A DNA stretch of 64,000 nt from Stutzerimonas azotifigens (GTDB lineage: Bacteria > Pseudomonadota > Gammaproteobacteria > Pseudomonadales > Pseudomonadaceae): contig NZ_JAAMRF010000001.1 of the NCBI RefSeq assembly GCF_013522725.1, forward strand, positions 1 to 64,000, in the 5' to 3' direction. Numbering within the stretch: position 1 is the first letter of the stretch; every line of letters begins with the position of its first letter. The notes below the pieces were generated by a model. That model ran no database searches, had not been told where the DNA came from, and saw only the letters and a list, made by a program, of their open reading frames with translations. The translations under genes and the position numbers were made by a program. Below are positions 34,359-43,633 of the stretch, piece by piece.

Positions 34359-36214
34359 CGATGTCCCCGAGCCTCGATCGCCCCGCCTCGGCGGTCGCGC
34401 ATCTGCACCCCGACGTCTGGCGCAAGGTCAACCGGCTGCTGGTCCGCAAGGCCATCGCCGAGTTCGCCCACGAGCAGGTCTTCACGCCGTCGTGCCTGGA
34501 TGAGGCGGCCGGGGCCTGGAGTCGGTACGAGCTGGTCGGTGACACGCCCGGTTGCCGCTACCGCTTCAAGGCCCGGCGCATGGCGCTGCGGCACTGGCAT
34601 GTGGACGCCGCCAGTATCGAACGGGAACTGGACGGCCAGCTGCAGCCGCTCGATGCGCTGACCTTTGTCATCGACTTCAAGCGCACCCTGGGCATCCCTG
34701 CTGACAAGCTGCCGGTGTACCTCGACGAGATCAGCAGCACGCTGTTCGGCGCCGCCTACAAGCATTCGCGCCCCGCCTTGAGCAGCGCCGAGCTGGCCGA
34801 TGCCGACTACCAGACGCTCGAGGCAGCGATGATCGAAGGCCACCCGGGGTTCGTCGCCAACAACGGGCGGCTGGGCTTCGATGCGCTCGACTACCACGCC
34901 TACGCGCCGGAGACCGGGGGCCGTTTCGCCATCGCCTGGTTGGCAGTGCATCGGGACAACGCACATTTCGCCGCCGTGCCCGGTCTAGACCACGAGACGC
35001 TGTTGCGCCAGGAGCTGGGCGAGCGGCAGCTCATCGCGTTCCGCCAGCAGCTGGCCGACGAGGGGCTGGACCCGGCCGACTACCTGTTCATGCCGGCTCA
35101 TCCCTGGCAGTGGTTCAACAAGCTGTCGATCATGTTCGCCGCCGATGTCGCCGAGCGCCACATCGTGCCGCTCGGGCTCAGTGAGGATCGCTATTGCGCG
35201 CAGCAGTCGGTGCGTACCTACTTCAACGTCTCCGCGCCCGAACGCTGCTACGTGAAGACCTCGCTCTCGGTGCTCAACATGGGCTTCATGCGCGGGCTGT
35301 CGCCGTACTACATGGCCGGCACGCCGGCGATCAACGCCTACCTCGACGGACTGATCAGCGCCGACCCGGTGCTACAGACGCACGGCTTCGGCATCCTGCG
35401 CGAGGTGGCCTCGGTCGGCTATCGCAACCGCTATTACGAGGCGGCGCTGGAGACCGACAGTCCCTACAAGAAGATGCTTTCGGCGCTCTGGCGGGAAAGC
35501 CCCATCCCGCGGCTGCAATCGGGCGAGCGGCTGATGACCATGGCCGCGCTGCTGCACGTAGACCCGCAGGGCGCGCCCTTGCTACCGGAACTGATCCGCC
35601 GCTCCGGGCTTACCGCGACGGCCTGGTTACGGTGCTACCTGGAGGCCTTCCTGATTCCGGTGGTGCACTGCTTCTATGCCCATCACCTGGTCTTCATGCC
35701 GCACGGCGAAAACCTCATCCTGGTCCTCGAAGGCCACGTGCCGACGCGGGTGTTCATGAAAGACATCGCCGAGGAGTCGGCCATCCTCGACAAGGACGCG
35801 CAGATGCCCGAAGGGCTCGAGCGCCTGGCGGTCGACGTGCCGGAGGACTTCAAGATCCTCGGCATCTTCATCGACATCTTCGACGGCGTGTTCCGCCACA
35901 TGGGCCAGCTGCTGGACGACAGCGGCGCGCTGGAGGAGCCGCGCTTCTGGCGCACCGTCGCCGAGTCGGTGCTCGACTACCAGCGTGCGCATCCGGAGCT
36001 GGCCGAGCGTTTTGCGCGCTACGACTTCTTTGCGCCGACCTTCCTGCACTCGTGCCTCAACCGGCTGCAACTGAAGAACAACCTGCAGATGGTGGACCTG
36101 GCCAACCCGGCCGGCAGCCTGATCATGGCCGATCCGCTGGATAACCCGGTGGCGCCGTACGGGCTGGCCCAGCAGCGCCGCGAACCCAGCAGTGAATCCG
36201 CGCTGACGGTGTAG
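34355..36214 (+). CDS. alcC: NRPS-independent siderophore synthetase (IucA/IucC family, AlcC/DesD-like)
   Basis: A 619-residue NIS synthetase. Family features seen are EGHPGFVANNGRLGFDALDY (about 166-185, with the ATP-contacting His), the FMPAHPWQW block (about 246-254), a nearby Thr/Lys stretch SVRTYFNVSAPERCYVKTSL (about 286-305), and the C-terminal iron-transport-like FhuF-fold. It would adenylate the succinyl carboxylate and join it to a second unit's amine, ending in a macrocycle; alcaligin, bisucaberin and desferrioxamine E synthetases are of this type. Size agrees with the family (about 600). Confidence 0.88.
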   Translation: MTMSPSLDRPASAVAHLHPDVWRKVNRLLVRKAIAEFAHEQVFTPSCLDEAAGAWSRYELVGDTPGCRYRFKARRMALRHWHVDAASIERELDGQLQPLDALTFVIDFKRTLGIPADKLPVYLDEISSTLFGAAYKHSRPALSSAELADADYQTLEAAMIEGHPGFVANNGRLGFDALDYHAYAPETGGRFAIAWLAVHRDNAHFAAVPGLDHETLLRQELGERQLIAFRQQLADEGLDPADYLFMPAHPWQWFNKLSIMFAADVAERHIVPLGLSEDRYCAQQSVRTYFNVSAPERCYVKTSLSVLNMGFMRGLSPYYMAGTPAINAYLDGLISADPVLQTHGFGILREVASVGYRNRYYEAALETDSPYKKMLSALWRESPIPRLQSGERLMTMAALLHVDPQGAPLLPELIRRSGLTATAWLRCYLEAFLIPVVHCFYAHHLVFMPHGENLILVLEGHVPTRVFMKDIAEESAILDKDAQMPEGLERLAVDVPEDFKILGIFIDIFDGVFRHMGQLLDDSGALEEPRFWRTVAESVLDYQRAHPELAERFARYDFFAPTFLHSCLNRLQLKNNLQMVDLANPAGSLIMADPLDNPVAPYGLAQQRREPSSESALTV

Positions 36215-36322
36215 CCCTGCGACCGGCCCCGCTGGCCGGTGAACTCGAGAAGCCCATGCCGGGCCTCGCCGCCGCGTTCGACCGAACGCGGTGCGTCGGG
36301 CGCCGGTATCAAGGAGCCTTGC

Positions 36323-37492
36323 ATGTTCAACCCCAACAGACTGCCCGAGCCGGCCCTGCGCCCGGCCGACGACCTGCCGCAACTCACCGTGCGCGATTAC
36401 TGCGATCCGGCCATCTACGAGCGTGAACAGGCACTGATCTTCCGCCGCAGCGCGCGCTATGTCGGGCACGAGAAAATGGTCCCGAATCCCGGCGACTGGT
36501 ACGCCCTGCCGCAGGACGCGCACAGCCGTATCCTCGTGCGCAACGAGAACGGCGTGGAGCTGCTCTCCAACGTCTGCCGGCACCGCCAGGCGCTGATGCT
36601 CGGCGACCACAGCCTCGACAGCGACCCCTGCGCCATCCGCCACGGCAACCTGCGGGCCACTGGCGGGCGCATCCTCTGCCCGTTGCACGCCTGGACCTAC
36701 GACAGCCACGGCCTGATCGTCGGCGCCCCGAAATTCCCCGAGCGGCCCTGCCGCAACTTGCCGCGCTACCCGCTGTTCAACGTCGGCGGCTTTCTCTTCG
36801 AGGGTGAGCGCGACCCCGCTGCCGACATCGGCCCGCTGTTCGACCGCCCGGAAATGGACTTCGCCGGCTACGAGCTTGATCACGTCGAGGCGCACCCCTG
36901 CCAGTGCAACTGGAAGACTTTCATCGAGATCTACAACGACGACTACCACATCGCCTCCTTCCACCCAGGCCTGCGCCGCTACGTGCACAGCGGTGGGTTG
37001 AGCTGGGAATACGGCGACTGGTACAGCCTGCAGCGCATCGCGGTGGCGCCCAACCTCGCGCGCGCCGGCACCGAGGCCTACCGCGCCTGGCATGAGGGGC
37101 TGATGGCGCATTTCAGTGGCCGCTCGCCGGACTTCGGCGCGATCTGGGCCAGCTACTACCCGACCCACATGATCGAGGTCTTCCCGCACGCGCTGGTGCT
37201 TTCGACGCTGTACCCGCAGGGCGTGCACGAGACGCTCAACGTCATCGAGTTCTATTACCCCGCCGAACTGCGCCAGACCAACCGCGAGCTGTGCGAGGCG
37301 CATCGCGCCGCCTACCTGGAGACCGCCCTGGAGGATGACGAGATCGCCGAGCGCACCGACGCCGGCCGACGAGCGCTCTACCGCCGTGGCGAGGATGACC
37401 GCGGCCCCTACCAGGTGCCGTTGGAGGAAGGCATGCAGCACTTCCACGGCTGGTATCGCGCGGTCATGCAAACCCAGACGACCCCGGCATGA
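36323..37492 (+). CDS. alcE: Rieske non-heme iron oxygenase in the siderophore operon (AlcE-like)
   Basis: A 389-residue ring-hydroxylating-dioxygenase-type alpha subunit. The Rieske cluster ligands are C85-R-H87 and C119-P-L-H122. The mononuclear iron site follows in NWKTFIEIYNDDYHIASFHP (about 195-214), giving the two His and, later, an Asp. AAGGAG lies 5 bases before the ATG. In Bordetella alcE lies at this position of the alcaligin operon and is thought to place the carbon hydroxyl that sets alcaligin apart from putrebactin. No reductase gene is adjacent, so electrons must come from a shared partner. Confidence 0.83.
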   Translation: MFNPNRLPEPALRPADDLPQLTVRDYCDPAIYEREQALIFRRSARYVGHEKMVPNPGDWYALPQDAHSRILVRNENGVELLSNVCRHRQALMLGDHSLDSDPCAIRHGNLRATGGRILCPLHAWTYDSHGLIVGAPKFPERPCRNLPRYPLFNVGGFLFEGERDPAADIGPLFDRPEMDFAGYELDHVEAHPCQCNWKTFIEIYNDDYHIASFHPGLRRYVHSGGLSWEYGDWYSLQRIAVAPNLARAGTEAYRAWHEGLMAHFSGRSPDFGAIWASYYPTHMIEVFPHALVLSTLYPQGVHETLNVIEFYYPAELRQTNRELCEAHRAAYLETALEDDEIAERTDAGRRALYRRGEDDRGPYQVPLEEGMQHFHGWYRAVMQTQTTPA

Positions 37493-37590
37493 CGCCACCC
37501 TTTTATCCATACAGGAACGGATTCCATGAGCTGACCCGACGCCTTTCTCCGCAAGCACCCGAACGTCAATCGACATGAAATAAAGAAACC

Positions 37591-39780
37591 ATGACCGAAG
37601 TGATCCCCAACCTGTCGGCACATGCCGCCATCCCCGTCTCGCGTCCGTCCGCCCTAACGTTGGCCTGCCGGCTGGCGCCGATAACGCTCCTGCTCGCCTC
37701 GCCGCTGGCGCTCGCCCAGCAAAGCGAAGACCCGCTGCAGCTCGAGCCGGTGAACGTCACCGCCGAACGCGAGGCGGCACCGAGCGTGACCGAACGCAGC
37801 GACTCCTACACCATCGGCGCGACCAGCACCGCGACGCGCCTGGACATGACGCCGCGTGAAACGCCGCAGACCGCCATCACCCTGACCCGTGAGCAGCTCG
37901 ACGATTTCGACCTGACCAACGCCACCGGTGCGCTGCAGGCGGCTGGCGTCAACGTGCAGCGGGTCGAGACCGACCGCACCTACTACTCGGTGCGCGGCTT
38001 CGACGTGTCGAACTTCCAGGTCGACGGCCTCGGGCTGCCCTTCGCCTCCGAAGAGCAGATGGGCGACATCGACACCTTCCTCTATGACCATATAGAGGTG
38101 CTCAAGGGCGCCAACGGCCTGACCGCCAACCCGGGAAACCCGGCGGCTACCGTCAACTTCGTACGCAAGCGCCCGACACGCGATTTTCAGGCCGAGGCGT
38201 CGATGAGCTATGGTTCTTGGGACACCGCGCGCGGCGAGCTGGACGTCTCCGGCCCCCTGGACGAGGCCGGCCGAATACGTGGCCGCGTGCTCGCCATGCA
38301 ACAGGACGGCGACTCCTACCTGGACCGTTATTCGCTCGAAAAAACCGTGTTCTCCGCCATGATCGAGGCGGACCTAAACGACCGCAACACGGCGCTGTTC
38401 GGCTATTCCGAACAGCGCAACCGGCCCAACGGCATCATGTGGGGCGCGCTGTCGGTGTACGACAGCGAAGGCAACCCGATCGATTACAGCCGCTCGAAGA
38501 GCTATTCGCCGGACTGGACCTATTGGGACACGAAGGACAAGCAAGCCTTCGCCGAGCTGACCACGCAATGGGGCGGCGGCTGGCATTCGCGCCTGTCGCT
38601 GAACTACCGCGAGATCAGCGCCGATGCCGAGCAATTCCTTGCCAGCGGCGTACCGGATGCGGATACCGGGGAGGGCCTGTTCACCTACGCCTCCAAGTAC
38701 GACCGCATCGAGCGGCAACTGCTGGGCGACGCCTATCTGAAGGGCCCGTTCGCGCTGTTCGGCCGCACGCACGAAGCGGTGATCGGGGCCAACTGGTCGC
38801 GCTCGACTGCGCGCTGGTCCTCTTATGACGACGCCTTCAGTATCCCGCTGCCGCCCGGTTTTGATGGCGACTATCCGCGTCCCGACTTCGACAACGGCCT
38901 GACCAGCGGCGCGGACTACACCACCTATCGCCGCAGCCTCTATAGCGCCGGGCACTTCAGCGTGACCGACCGCCTCAAGCTGATCCTCGGCGCCAACCAC
39001 ACCCGGCTCGACAGCAACGGCTACCAGGTCGGCGACACGCACGAGTATGCCGGGTCGAAAACGACGCCCTACGCCGGCGCCACCTACGACTTCGGCGAGC
39101 ATTATTCGGGCTACGCCAGCTACACCAAGATCTTCAGCCCGCAGCACCTGCTGGGCGCGAACTTGACGCTGCTCGACCCGATCGAGGGCCACAGCGTCGA
39201 GGGCGGGGTCAAGGGAGAATGGTTTGGCGGCCGGCTGAATGCCAGCGCCGGGGTCTTCCGCACCAAGCAGCAGAACACGCCCGAATACGGCGGCTTCGAC
39301 GCCGATGCCGGGGTGTCCTACTACAACACCGTCGATGCCATCTCGAAGGGGTACGAGCTGACCCTGGCCGGACAACTGACCGACAATTGGGAAGCCAGCG
39401 CAGGGTTCACCCATCTGTTCTCGCTCGAGGACGAGGAAGGTCGCACGGTGCGCACCTACGTGCCACGCAACTACCTGCACCTGGCGACCACCTATAAGGT
39501 TCCGGTGGTGCAGGGGCTGAAGGTCGGCGGCAGCGTCACCTGGCAGGACGACATTTCCCGCGAGCAGGGCACCACGGCCGGCGGCGACACCATCGTCACC
39601 CGCCAGGACGACTATGCGGTGGTCAACGCCATGGCCAGCTACGACATCGACGAGCACTTCAACGTGGCGCTGAACGTCAACAACCTGTTCGACGAGAAGT
39701 ACTACAGCAGCCTGTACTGGGAGCAGACCTACTACGCGGCGCCGCGCAACGCGACGGTTACGCTGACGTGGGCGTACTGA
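37591..39780 (+). CDS. TonB-dependent outer-membrane siderophore receptor (FauA/FhuA-like)
   Basis: A 729-residue receptor. A signal peptide ends near ALAQQ (about 43). A TonB-box-like stretch (EPVNVTAERE) follows, then the plug domain (TPRETPQTAITLTREQLDD, with NPGNPAATVNFVRKRPT at its end) and a 22-strand barrel that closes with TVTLTWAY, ending in an aromatic residue as usual for outer-membrane proteins. It sits last in the biosynthetic operon, 98 bases after the Rieske gene. The ligand is most likely the ferric form of the siderophore made here. It could have its own promoter in the 98-base gap, though I see no Fur box there. Confidence 0.88.
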   Translation: MTEVIPNLSAHAAIPVSRPSALTLACRLAPITLLLASPLALAQQSEDPLQLEPVNVTAEREAAPSVTERSDSYTIGATSTATRLDMTPRETPQTAITLTREQLDDFDLTNATGALQAAGVNVQRVETDRTYYSVRGFDVSNFQVDGLGLPFASEEQMGDIDTFLYDHIEVLKGANGLTANPGNPAATVNFVRKRPTRDFQAEASMSYGSWDTARGELDVSGPLDEAGRIRGRVLAMQQDGDSYLDRYSLEKTVFSAMIEADLNDRNTALFGYSEQRNRPNGIMWGALSVYDSEGNPIDYSRSKSYSPDWTYWDTKDKQAFAELTTQWGGGWHSRLSLNYREISADAEQFLASGVPDADTGEGLFTYASKYDRIERQLLGDAYLKGPFALFGRTHEAVIGANWSRSTARWSSYDDAFSIPLPPGFDGDYPRPDFDNGLTSGADYTTYRRSLYSAGHFSVTDRLKLILGANHTRLDSNGYQVGDTHEYAGSKTTPYAGATYDFGEHYSGYASYTKIFSPQHLLGANLTLLDPIEGHSVEGGVKGEWFGGRLNASAGVFRTKQQNTPEYGGFDADAGVSYYNTVDAISKGYELTLAGQLTDNWEASAGFTHLFSLEDEEGRTVRTYVPRNYLHLATTYKVPVVQGLKVGGSVTWQDDISREQGTTAGGDTIVTRQDDYAVVNAMASYDIDEHFNVALNVNNLFDEKYYSSLYWEQTYYAAPRNATVTLTWAY

Positions 39781-39784
39781 AGGC

Positions 39785-39870
39785 AGCTGGAAGTTAGAAG
39801 CTGGAAGCTGGAACTCAAAAGCCGGGTGCCCTTGCTCCCGGCTCTTAGTTTTTGCCCTAGCTTCAAGCTT
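39785..39870. repeat. Tandem AGCTGGAAG/TTAGAAGCTGG repeats and inverted partner
   Basis: GCTGGAAGTTAGAAGCTGGAAGC (read in pieces) repeats an AGCTGGAAG unit, and TAGCTTCAAGCTT at about 39858-39870 is a rough inverted partner. Such AAGCTNGAAGC repeats are scattered between genes in stutzeri-group genomes. The terminator hairpin lies between the arms. Confidence 0.4.
39820..39853. terminator. Bidirectional terminator between the two siderophore operons
   Basis: AGCCGGG (39820-39826) and CCCGGCT (39837-39843) form a GC-rich stem, preceded by AAAA and followed by TTAGTTTTT. It can end transcription arriving from the receptor gene on the plus strand and from the binding-protein gene on the minus strand. 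Confidence 0.75.
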
Positions 39871-40756
39871 ATGGCTTTGGCTCTATCGCGGTGGGCGCAA
39901 TCTTCAGCAGCGCTTCGGTGATGGCTTCGGCCAGGAATTGCACGCAGAACACGCCGCCGTGGGTCCAGGCCGGGCGCATGCCGGCAAAGCGCCCGCCGCG
40001 CACCACCGGCATACCCTCCCAGAGGCGGCTGCTGAACAATCGCTCACCGGCGGGGAAGGGTTCGATGTGCAGCACCACGCCCTCGTCGATCTCGCTAAGC
40101 ACCGTCACCGGCAACTGCAAATTGCCCCAGCGGCTGACCGGCGTGTCGTAGGCGCTACCCAGTCCCAGCAGGTCCAGCGCATGCCAGGGCATGGAGTTCG
40201 GCCCGTAGACCAGCACGGCGGTCGGCGTCGAGAAGCGCACTACCGTCACGTCCGGCAAACGCTCGCCGAAATGCACGAGCAACTGGTCACGCAGGTCGTC
40301 CAGGTGTGCGTCCATCGCCGCCAGCGTCTGCCGGGCCCGGTCGAGCCGGCCGATGCGTTCGGCCAGCGCAAGGTAATTTTCCCGCTGCATCTGATAGTTG
40401 TCGCGTGCCTGGGTGAAGTCACCGTAAGCGACCACCGGTGCGATGCGTTCGAGCTTGTCGCGCAAGTCTTCCAGCAGCGGGGTGATGACGATCAGGTCGA
40501 GGTCGAGTTGGGCGAGCAGCTCCAGGTTCGGCTCGGTACGGGTGCTGACATCGATTACCGAGTCGGGAAGTGTCGGGCGTACCACCCAGGCGCGGTAGTC
40601 GGCGCTGTCGGCGACCGCCACGGGCGTGACGCCAAGCATCAACAGGTGTTCGATCGGCTCCCAGCTCAGCGCGGCAATGCGCGGCGCCTCGTCGGCCCGT
40701 GCCGGTGTGCCGACACCGATCAGTAATAGGGCGAAAAGAAAGAGCCACACTTTCAT
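39869..40756 (-). CDS. Periplasmic siderophore-binding protein of an ABC importer (FhuD/FecB-like)
   Basis: 295 residues from the ATG at 40756, chosen because it begins the signal peptide (MKVWLFLFALLLIGVGTPARA) and overlaps the permease stop by 4 bases; a longer frame runs backward through the permease. The body has the helical-backbone binding-protein pattern (RIAALSWEPIEHLLMLGVTP, later LELLAQLDLDLIVITP and VLSEIDEG). It would carry the ferric hydroxamate from the receptor to the FhuB-like permease. Confidence 0.85.
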   Translation of the reverse strand: MKVWLFLFALLLIGVGTPARADEAPRIAALSWEPIEHLLMLGVTPVAVADSADYRAWVVRPTLPDSVIDVSTRTEPNLELLAQLDLDLIVITPLLEDLRDKLERIAPVVAYGDFTQARDNYQMQRENYLALAERIGRLDRARQTLAAMDAHLDDLRDQLLVHFGERLPDVTVVRFSTPTAVLVYGPNSMPWHALDLLGLGSAYDTPVSRWGNLQLPVTVLSEIDEGVVLHIEPFPAGERLFSSRLWEGMPVVRGGRFAGMRPAWTHGGVFCVQFLAEAITEALLKIAPTAIEPKP

Positions 40757-42750
40757 GCGACGCGCTGCCGAATGAGCAGATAGAGGAAATACAGCCCGCA
40801 AAGGATCGAGGCGACCAGCCCGACCGGCACCTCCAGTGGGTAGAGCGCCGAGCGGCCGAGCCAGTCGGAGATCAGCATCAGCCAGCCGCCAAGCAGGGCG
40901 GCGAGCCAAAGTTGCGGCAGCACTCGCCGGGCGCCTAGCAGTGCCGCCATGTGTGGCGCGAGCAGGCCGAGAAAGGCCACCGGCCCGAGCACGCTGGTGA
41001 CCACCGCGCAGAGCAGCGACACCAGGAGCAGCAGCGCCAGCCGAGCGCGGGGTACGTCCAGCCCGCGGCTCAGTGCCACGCCGTCACCGATGGAGACCAG
41101 GGTCAGCGCGCGGTGGAAGATCAGGCTGAGCGCTATCAGGGCGGCAACCGCCAGGCTCAGCATCACCGCCTCGCCCGCTTCGATCCGGTAGGTCGAGCCG
41201 GCCAGCCAGCCGAGCAGCGCCAGGGCGTCCGCTTCGCCTCGAGTCAGGCCGATTTGCAGCGCGGTGTTCAGCAGGGCCGCCAGCGACACGCCAACCAGCA
41301 CCATGATCCCCGGCGAATAGTGATGGCGGCGGCCGAACAGCAAGAGCAGGCCGAGCACCAGCAGGCTGCCGGCGAAGGCGGCGATGGGCGCGACCAGTTG
41401 CATCGCGCCTGCACCGAACAGCATCACCGCGACCACCACGGCCAGGGTTGCGCCGGCGGTCAGTCCGAGGATGTCCGGGCTCGCCAGCGGATTGCGCAAC
41501 AGCCGTTGAAGCATCATTCCGGCGACCGCCAATCCGCAGCCCGCCGCAACGGCGGCCACCAGGCGCGGCCAGCGCAGCGACCAGAGCACGGCCGAGGGCC
41601 AGCCCAGCTGCCAGCCGCCCGGGCCGCGCTGCAGCAACAGGGTGAGCGCCACCATCGCGCCACCGGCGAGGAGCAGCCATGCCAGGCGCCGGACGTTCAG
41701 CGATGGCGCGCCCGGCGGCAGCGTCAGGCCCTGGCGGTCCTGCGCACCAAGCTGGCGGTGTAAAAGCCACAGCAGCGCCGGTGCGCCGATCAAGGCGGCC
41801 GCCGCGCCACTCGGGATCAGCTCGGAAAACCAGCGGTTCAGCGCCAGGGCGATGGCATCGGCGCCGAGCAGCAGCAGCGCGCCGAGCAGGGCGCTGAACA
41901 GCAGTTCGTCCCGCGCGGTACGGGCGCCGCCGAGCCGTGCCAGGTTCTGGGTGATCAGGCCGATGAAACCGATCAGCCCGACCGCGGTGATCGCCACCGA
42001 GGTCAGCCACAGGCAGGCGAGCAACAGCATCAGGATCACCGGGAACAGCGACAGCCCTCGGGCCCGCGCACCGGCACCACCGAGCTGCAACAGCGTCAGT
42101 GGGCGCGGCGCCAGGACGATCAGTGCCAGGCCGACCAGCAGCTTCGGCCACAGCCATTGCACCCAGTGCCAGTCGATTTGCGCCAGGTCGCCCGCGCCCC
42201 AGAGGAACAGCCCGCGGCTCTGCTGGGTATGCACCAACAGGATGGCCGTGGCGATGGCGCCGAGCAGCAGGTTCAGCGCCATCCCGGCAAGAATGACCGG
42301 CAATCCCGACGCGCCATTGCGGCCAGCGATCAAGAGGGCCAGCCCGACCGCACCCAACGCACCGCCGAGTGCGGCCCAATGCCCGTGCGTAGCTGCCAGA
42401 GCCGGGGCGAACAGGGCAATGGTCGTCAGCCCGAGCCAGGCGCCGGCGGCAGCACCCAGCGTCATCGGCGAGGCCAGGCGGTTTTGCGTCAGCTGTTGCA
42501 GCACGCTGCCGGACAAGCCCAGCGCTGCGCCGACGAGCAGCGCCATGACCAGCCGCGGTAGCGCCGACAGGCCGAACTCCAGGGCATCGAAGCTGCCATC
42601 CGCCGGCGGACTCAGCGACCATTGCGCGGGCGTCCAGTGCGTCATGCCAAGGTTCAGGTGCAGCGGTGTGAGCAGAGCGATGGCCGCAAGGGCGAGCAGA
42701 TAGCGCAACGGCACGGGCGCGGGCCGCGAAAGCCGGCTGGACAGGGGCAT
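40753..42750 (-). CDS. fhuB: Fused double-domain iron-siderophore permease (FhuB-like)
   Basis: 665 residues from the ATG at 42750 (MPLSSRLSRPAPVPLRYLLA); an apparent longer N-terminus reads out of frame through the fhuC remnant and is rejected. Two FecCD-type halves of about 330 residues each, each with ten membrane segments; repeated motifs such as GASLGLSGSVLQQLTQNRLASPMTLG and the matching GLAVAGMMLQRLLRNPLASPD mark the two halves (only short pieces quoted). This is the FhuB arrangement, made for hydroxamates. The ATPase partner is missing next door. Confidence 0.87.
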   Translation of the reverse strand: MPLSSRLSRPAPVPLRYLLALAAIALLTPLHLNLGMTHWTPAQWSLSPPADGSFDALEFGLSALPRLVMALLVGAALGLSGSVLQQLTQNRLASPMTLGAAAGAWLGLTTIALFAPALAATHGHWAALGGALGAVGLALLIAGRNGASGLPVILAGMALNLLLGAIATAILLVHTQQSRGLFLWGAGDLAQIDWHWVQWLWPKLLVGLALIVLAPRPLTLLQLGGAGARARGLSLFPVILMLLLACLWLTSVAITAVGLIGFIGLITQNLARLGGARTARDELLFSALLGALLLLGADAIALALNRWFSELIPSGAAAALIGAPALLWLLHRQLGAQDRQGLTLPPGAPSLNVRRLAWLLLAGGAMVALTLLLQRGPGGWQLGWPSAVLWSLRWPRLVAAVAAGCGLAVAGMMLQRLLRNPLASPDILGLTAGATLAVVVAVMLFGAGAMQLVAPIAAFAGSLLVLGLLLLFGRRHHYSPGIMVLVGVSLAALLNTALQIGLTRGEADALALLGWLAGSTYRIEAGEAVMLSLAVAALIALSLIFHRALTLVSIGDGVALSRGLDVPRARLALLLLVSLLCAVVTSVLGPVAFLGLLAPHMAALLGARRVLPQLWLAALLGGWLMLISDWLGRSALYPLEVPVGLVASILCGLYFLYLLIRQRVA

Positions 42751-42758
42751 CGCCTGCA

Positions 42759-42884
42759 CTAGTTCACCACGGCGATATTGCCGGAGCCGTTGTGGCCGAG
42801 AAACACGGTGAAGCCGCCGGCCTCCAGCCTCGGTGCATTCAGCGTCAGCACGCTGCGCCCGTCGATGTCGTGCAGGCTCAGCAT
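42759..42884 (-). pseudogene. fhuC: Remnant of the FhuC-type ATPase gene
   Basis: 41 codons, MLSLHDIDGRSVLTLNAPRL then EAGGFTVFLGHNGSGNIAVVN and a stop. This is the start of an ABC ATPase up to a Walker A that fails: GHNGSGN replaces GxNGSGKST, and the remaining ~210 residues (signature, Walker B, switch) are gone. The ATG overlaps the FhuF-like stop (7 bases), showing the original order fhuF-fhuC-fhuB-fhuD. The deletion joined codon ~38 almost directly to the region before fhuB. Confidence 0.75.
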
Positions 42885-43633
42885 GCCAGGGCTCGCAAGC
42901 GTTGCAGCCGTGCGTCGCGGTCGAGTTTCGGGCAGCTGTCGCAGAGCTCCCCATCGGCGCGTCGAAAGTGCTGGCAGCACACCTTGCGCCCCATGCCGAG
43001 GCAAGTGCGACCGTCATCCAGGTCCAGCACGGTCAGCGCGCCGCCACCGGGCAGGGCCAATGCTGCGAGCCAGTCGCGCTCGGCTTCGAGCAGGACCTCA
43101 TCGGCGATCGGTTCGTTGCGTTGCGCCAGGAGCAGGGCTGCCCGCACGCAGTCGGCGACCAACAGTCGCGCCATTTTTGGGTAGATCGAGGCGACCGCAT
43201 TGAATTCTGCGAGCTGGCCCTCGACGAAGGCCGTCAACTGCTCGCTGGCACAGAATATCAAGGCCGTGCGGTCACCCCGATAAGGGCAGTGGGCGGGTAG
43301 GCGGAAGCCATGCACTGAGCCTTCGTCCATCGACTGGCCCATGTCTGCCAGACAGGGCGCGTTGCGGCATAGATAGACAGCGAGAATGCTGAGGTAAATC
43401 GGCTGCCAGATCAGCAATGACCAGCTGCGCGCCGACCAGTAATGCGGTCCTGCCTCGGGATAGGCCTGCTGCCAATGCGCATGCAGCGTGGCGACCTGCG
43501 CAATGTTGCCCGGCCGGCCACACTTCAGCTGGTGCCTTTCGGCCGGACCGACTTCGCCGTTCAGCCCAGGCAATGCCTGGGTCGCAATACGCAGCAACTC
43601 GGGAAGATCGCGGCAATGCTGGGGCATGGGCAA
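42878..43633 (-). CDS. fhuF: Siderophore-iron reductase, FhuF-like
   Basis: A 251-residue protein whose C-terminus carries the FhuF 2Fe-2S signature C-C-x10-C-x2-C (CCQHFRRADGELCDSC, about 222-237). Ferric siderophore reductases of this type release iron in the cytoplasm from hydroxamates. It leads the importer operon on the minus strand, below a Fur-like site. The length is near E. coli FhuF (262). Confidence 0.85.
   Translation of the reverse strand: MPMPQHCRDLPELLRIATQALPGLNGEVGPAERHQLKCGRPGNIAQVATLHAHWQQAYPEAGPHYWSARSWSLLIWQPIYLSILAVYLCRNAPCLADMGQSMDEGSVHGFRLPAHCPYRGDRTALIFCASEQLTAFVEGQLAEFNAVASIYPKMARLLVADCVRAALLLAQRNEPIADEVLLEAERDWLAALALPGGGALTVLDLDDGRTCLGMGRKVCCQHFRRADGELCDSCPKLDRDARLQRLRALAC

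Noticed and set aside
35627..37621. 664-residue minus-strand frame
   Set aside because: Shadow across the synthetase and Rieske genes; no motifs.
38374..39657. 427-residue minus-strand frame
   Set aside because: Antisense of the TonB receptor.
42759..43004. Longer 81-residue version of the fhuC remnant
   Set aside because: The first 40 residues read out of frame through the FhuF gene; only the part from 42884 resembles an ABC ATPase.
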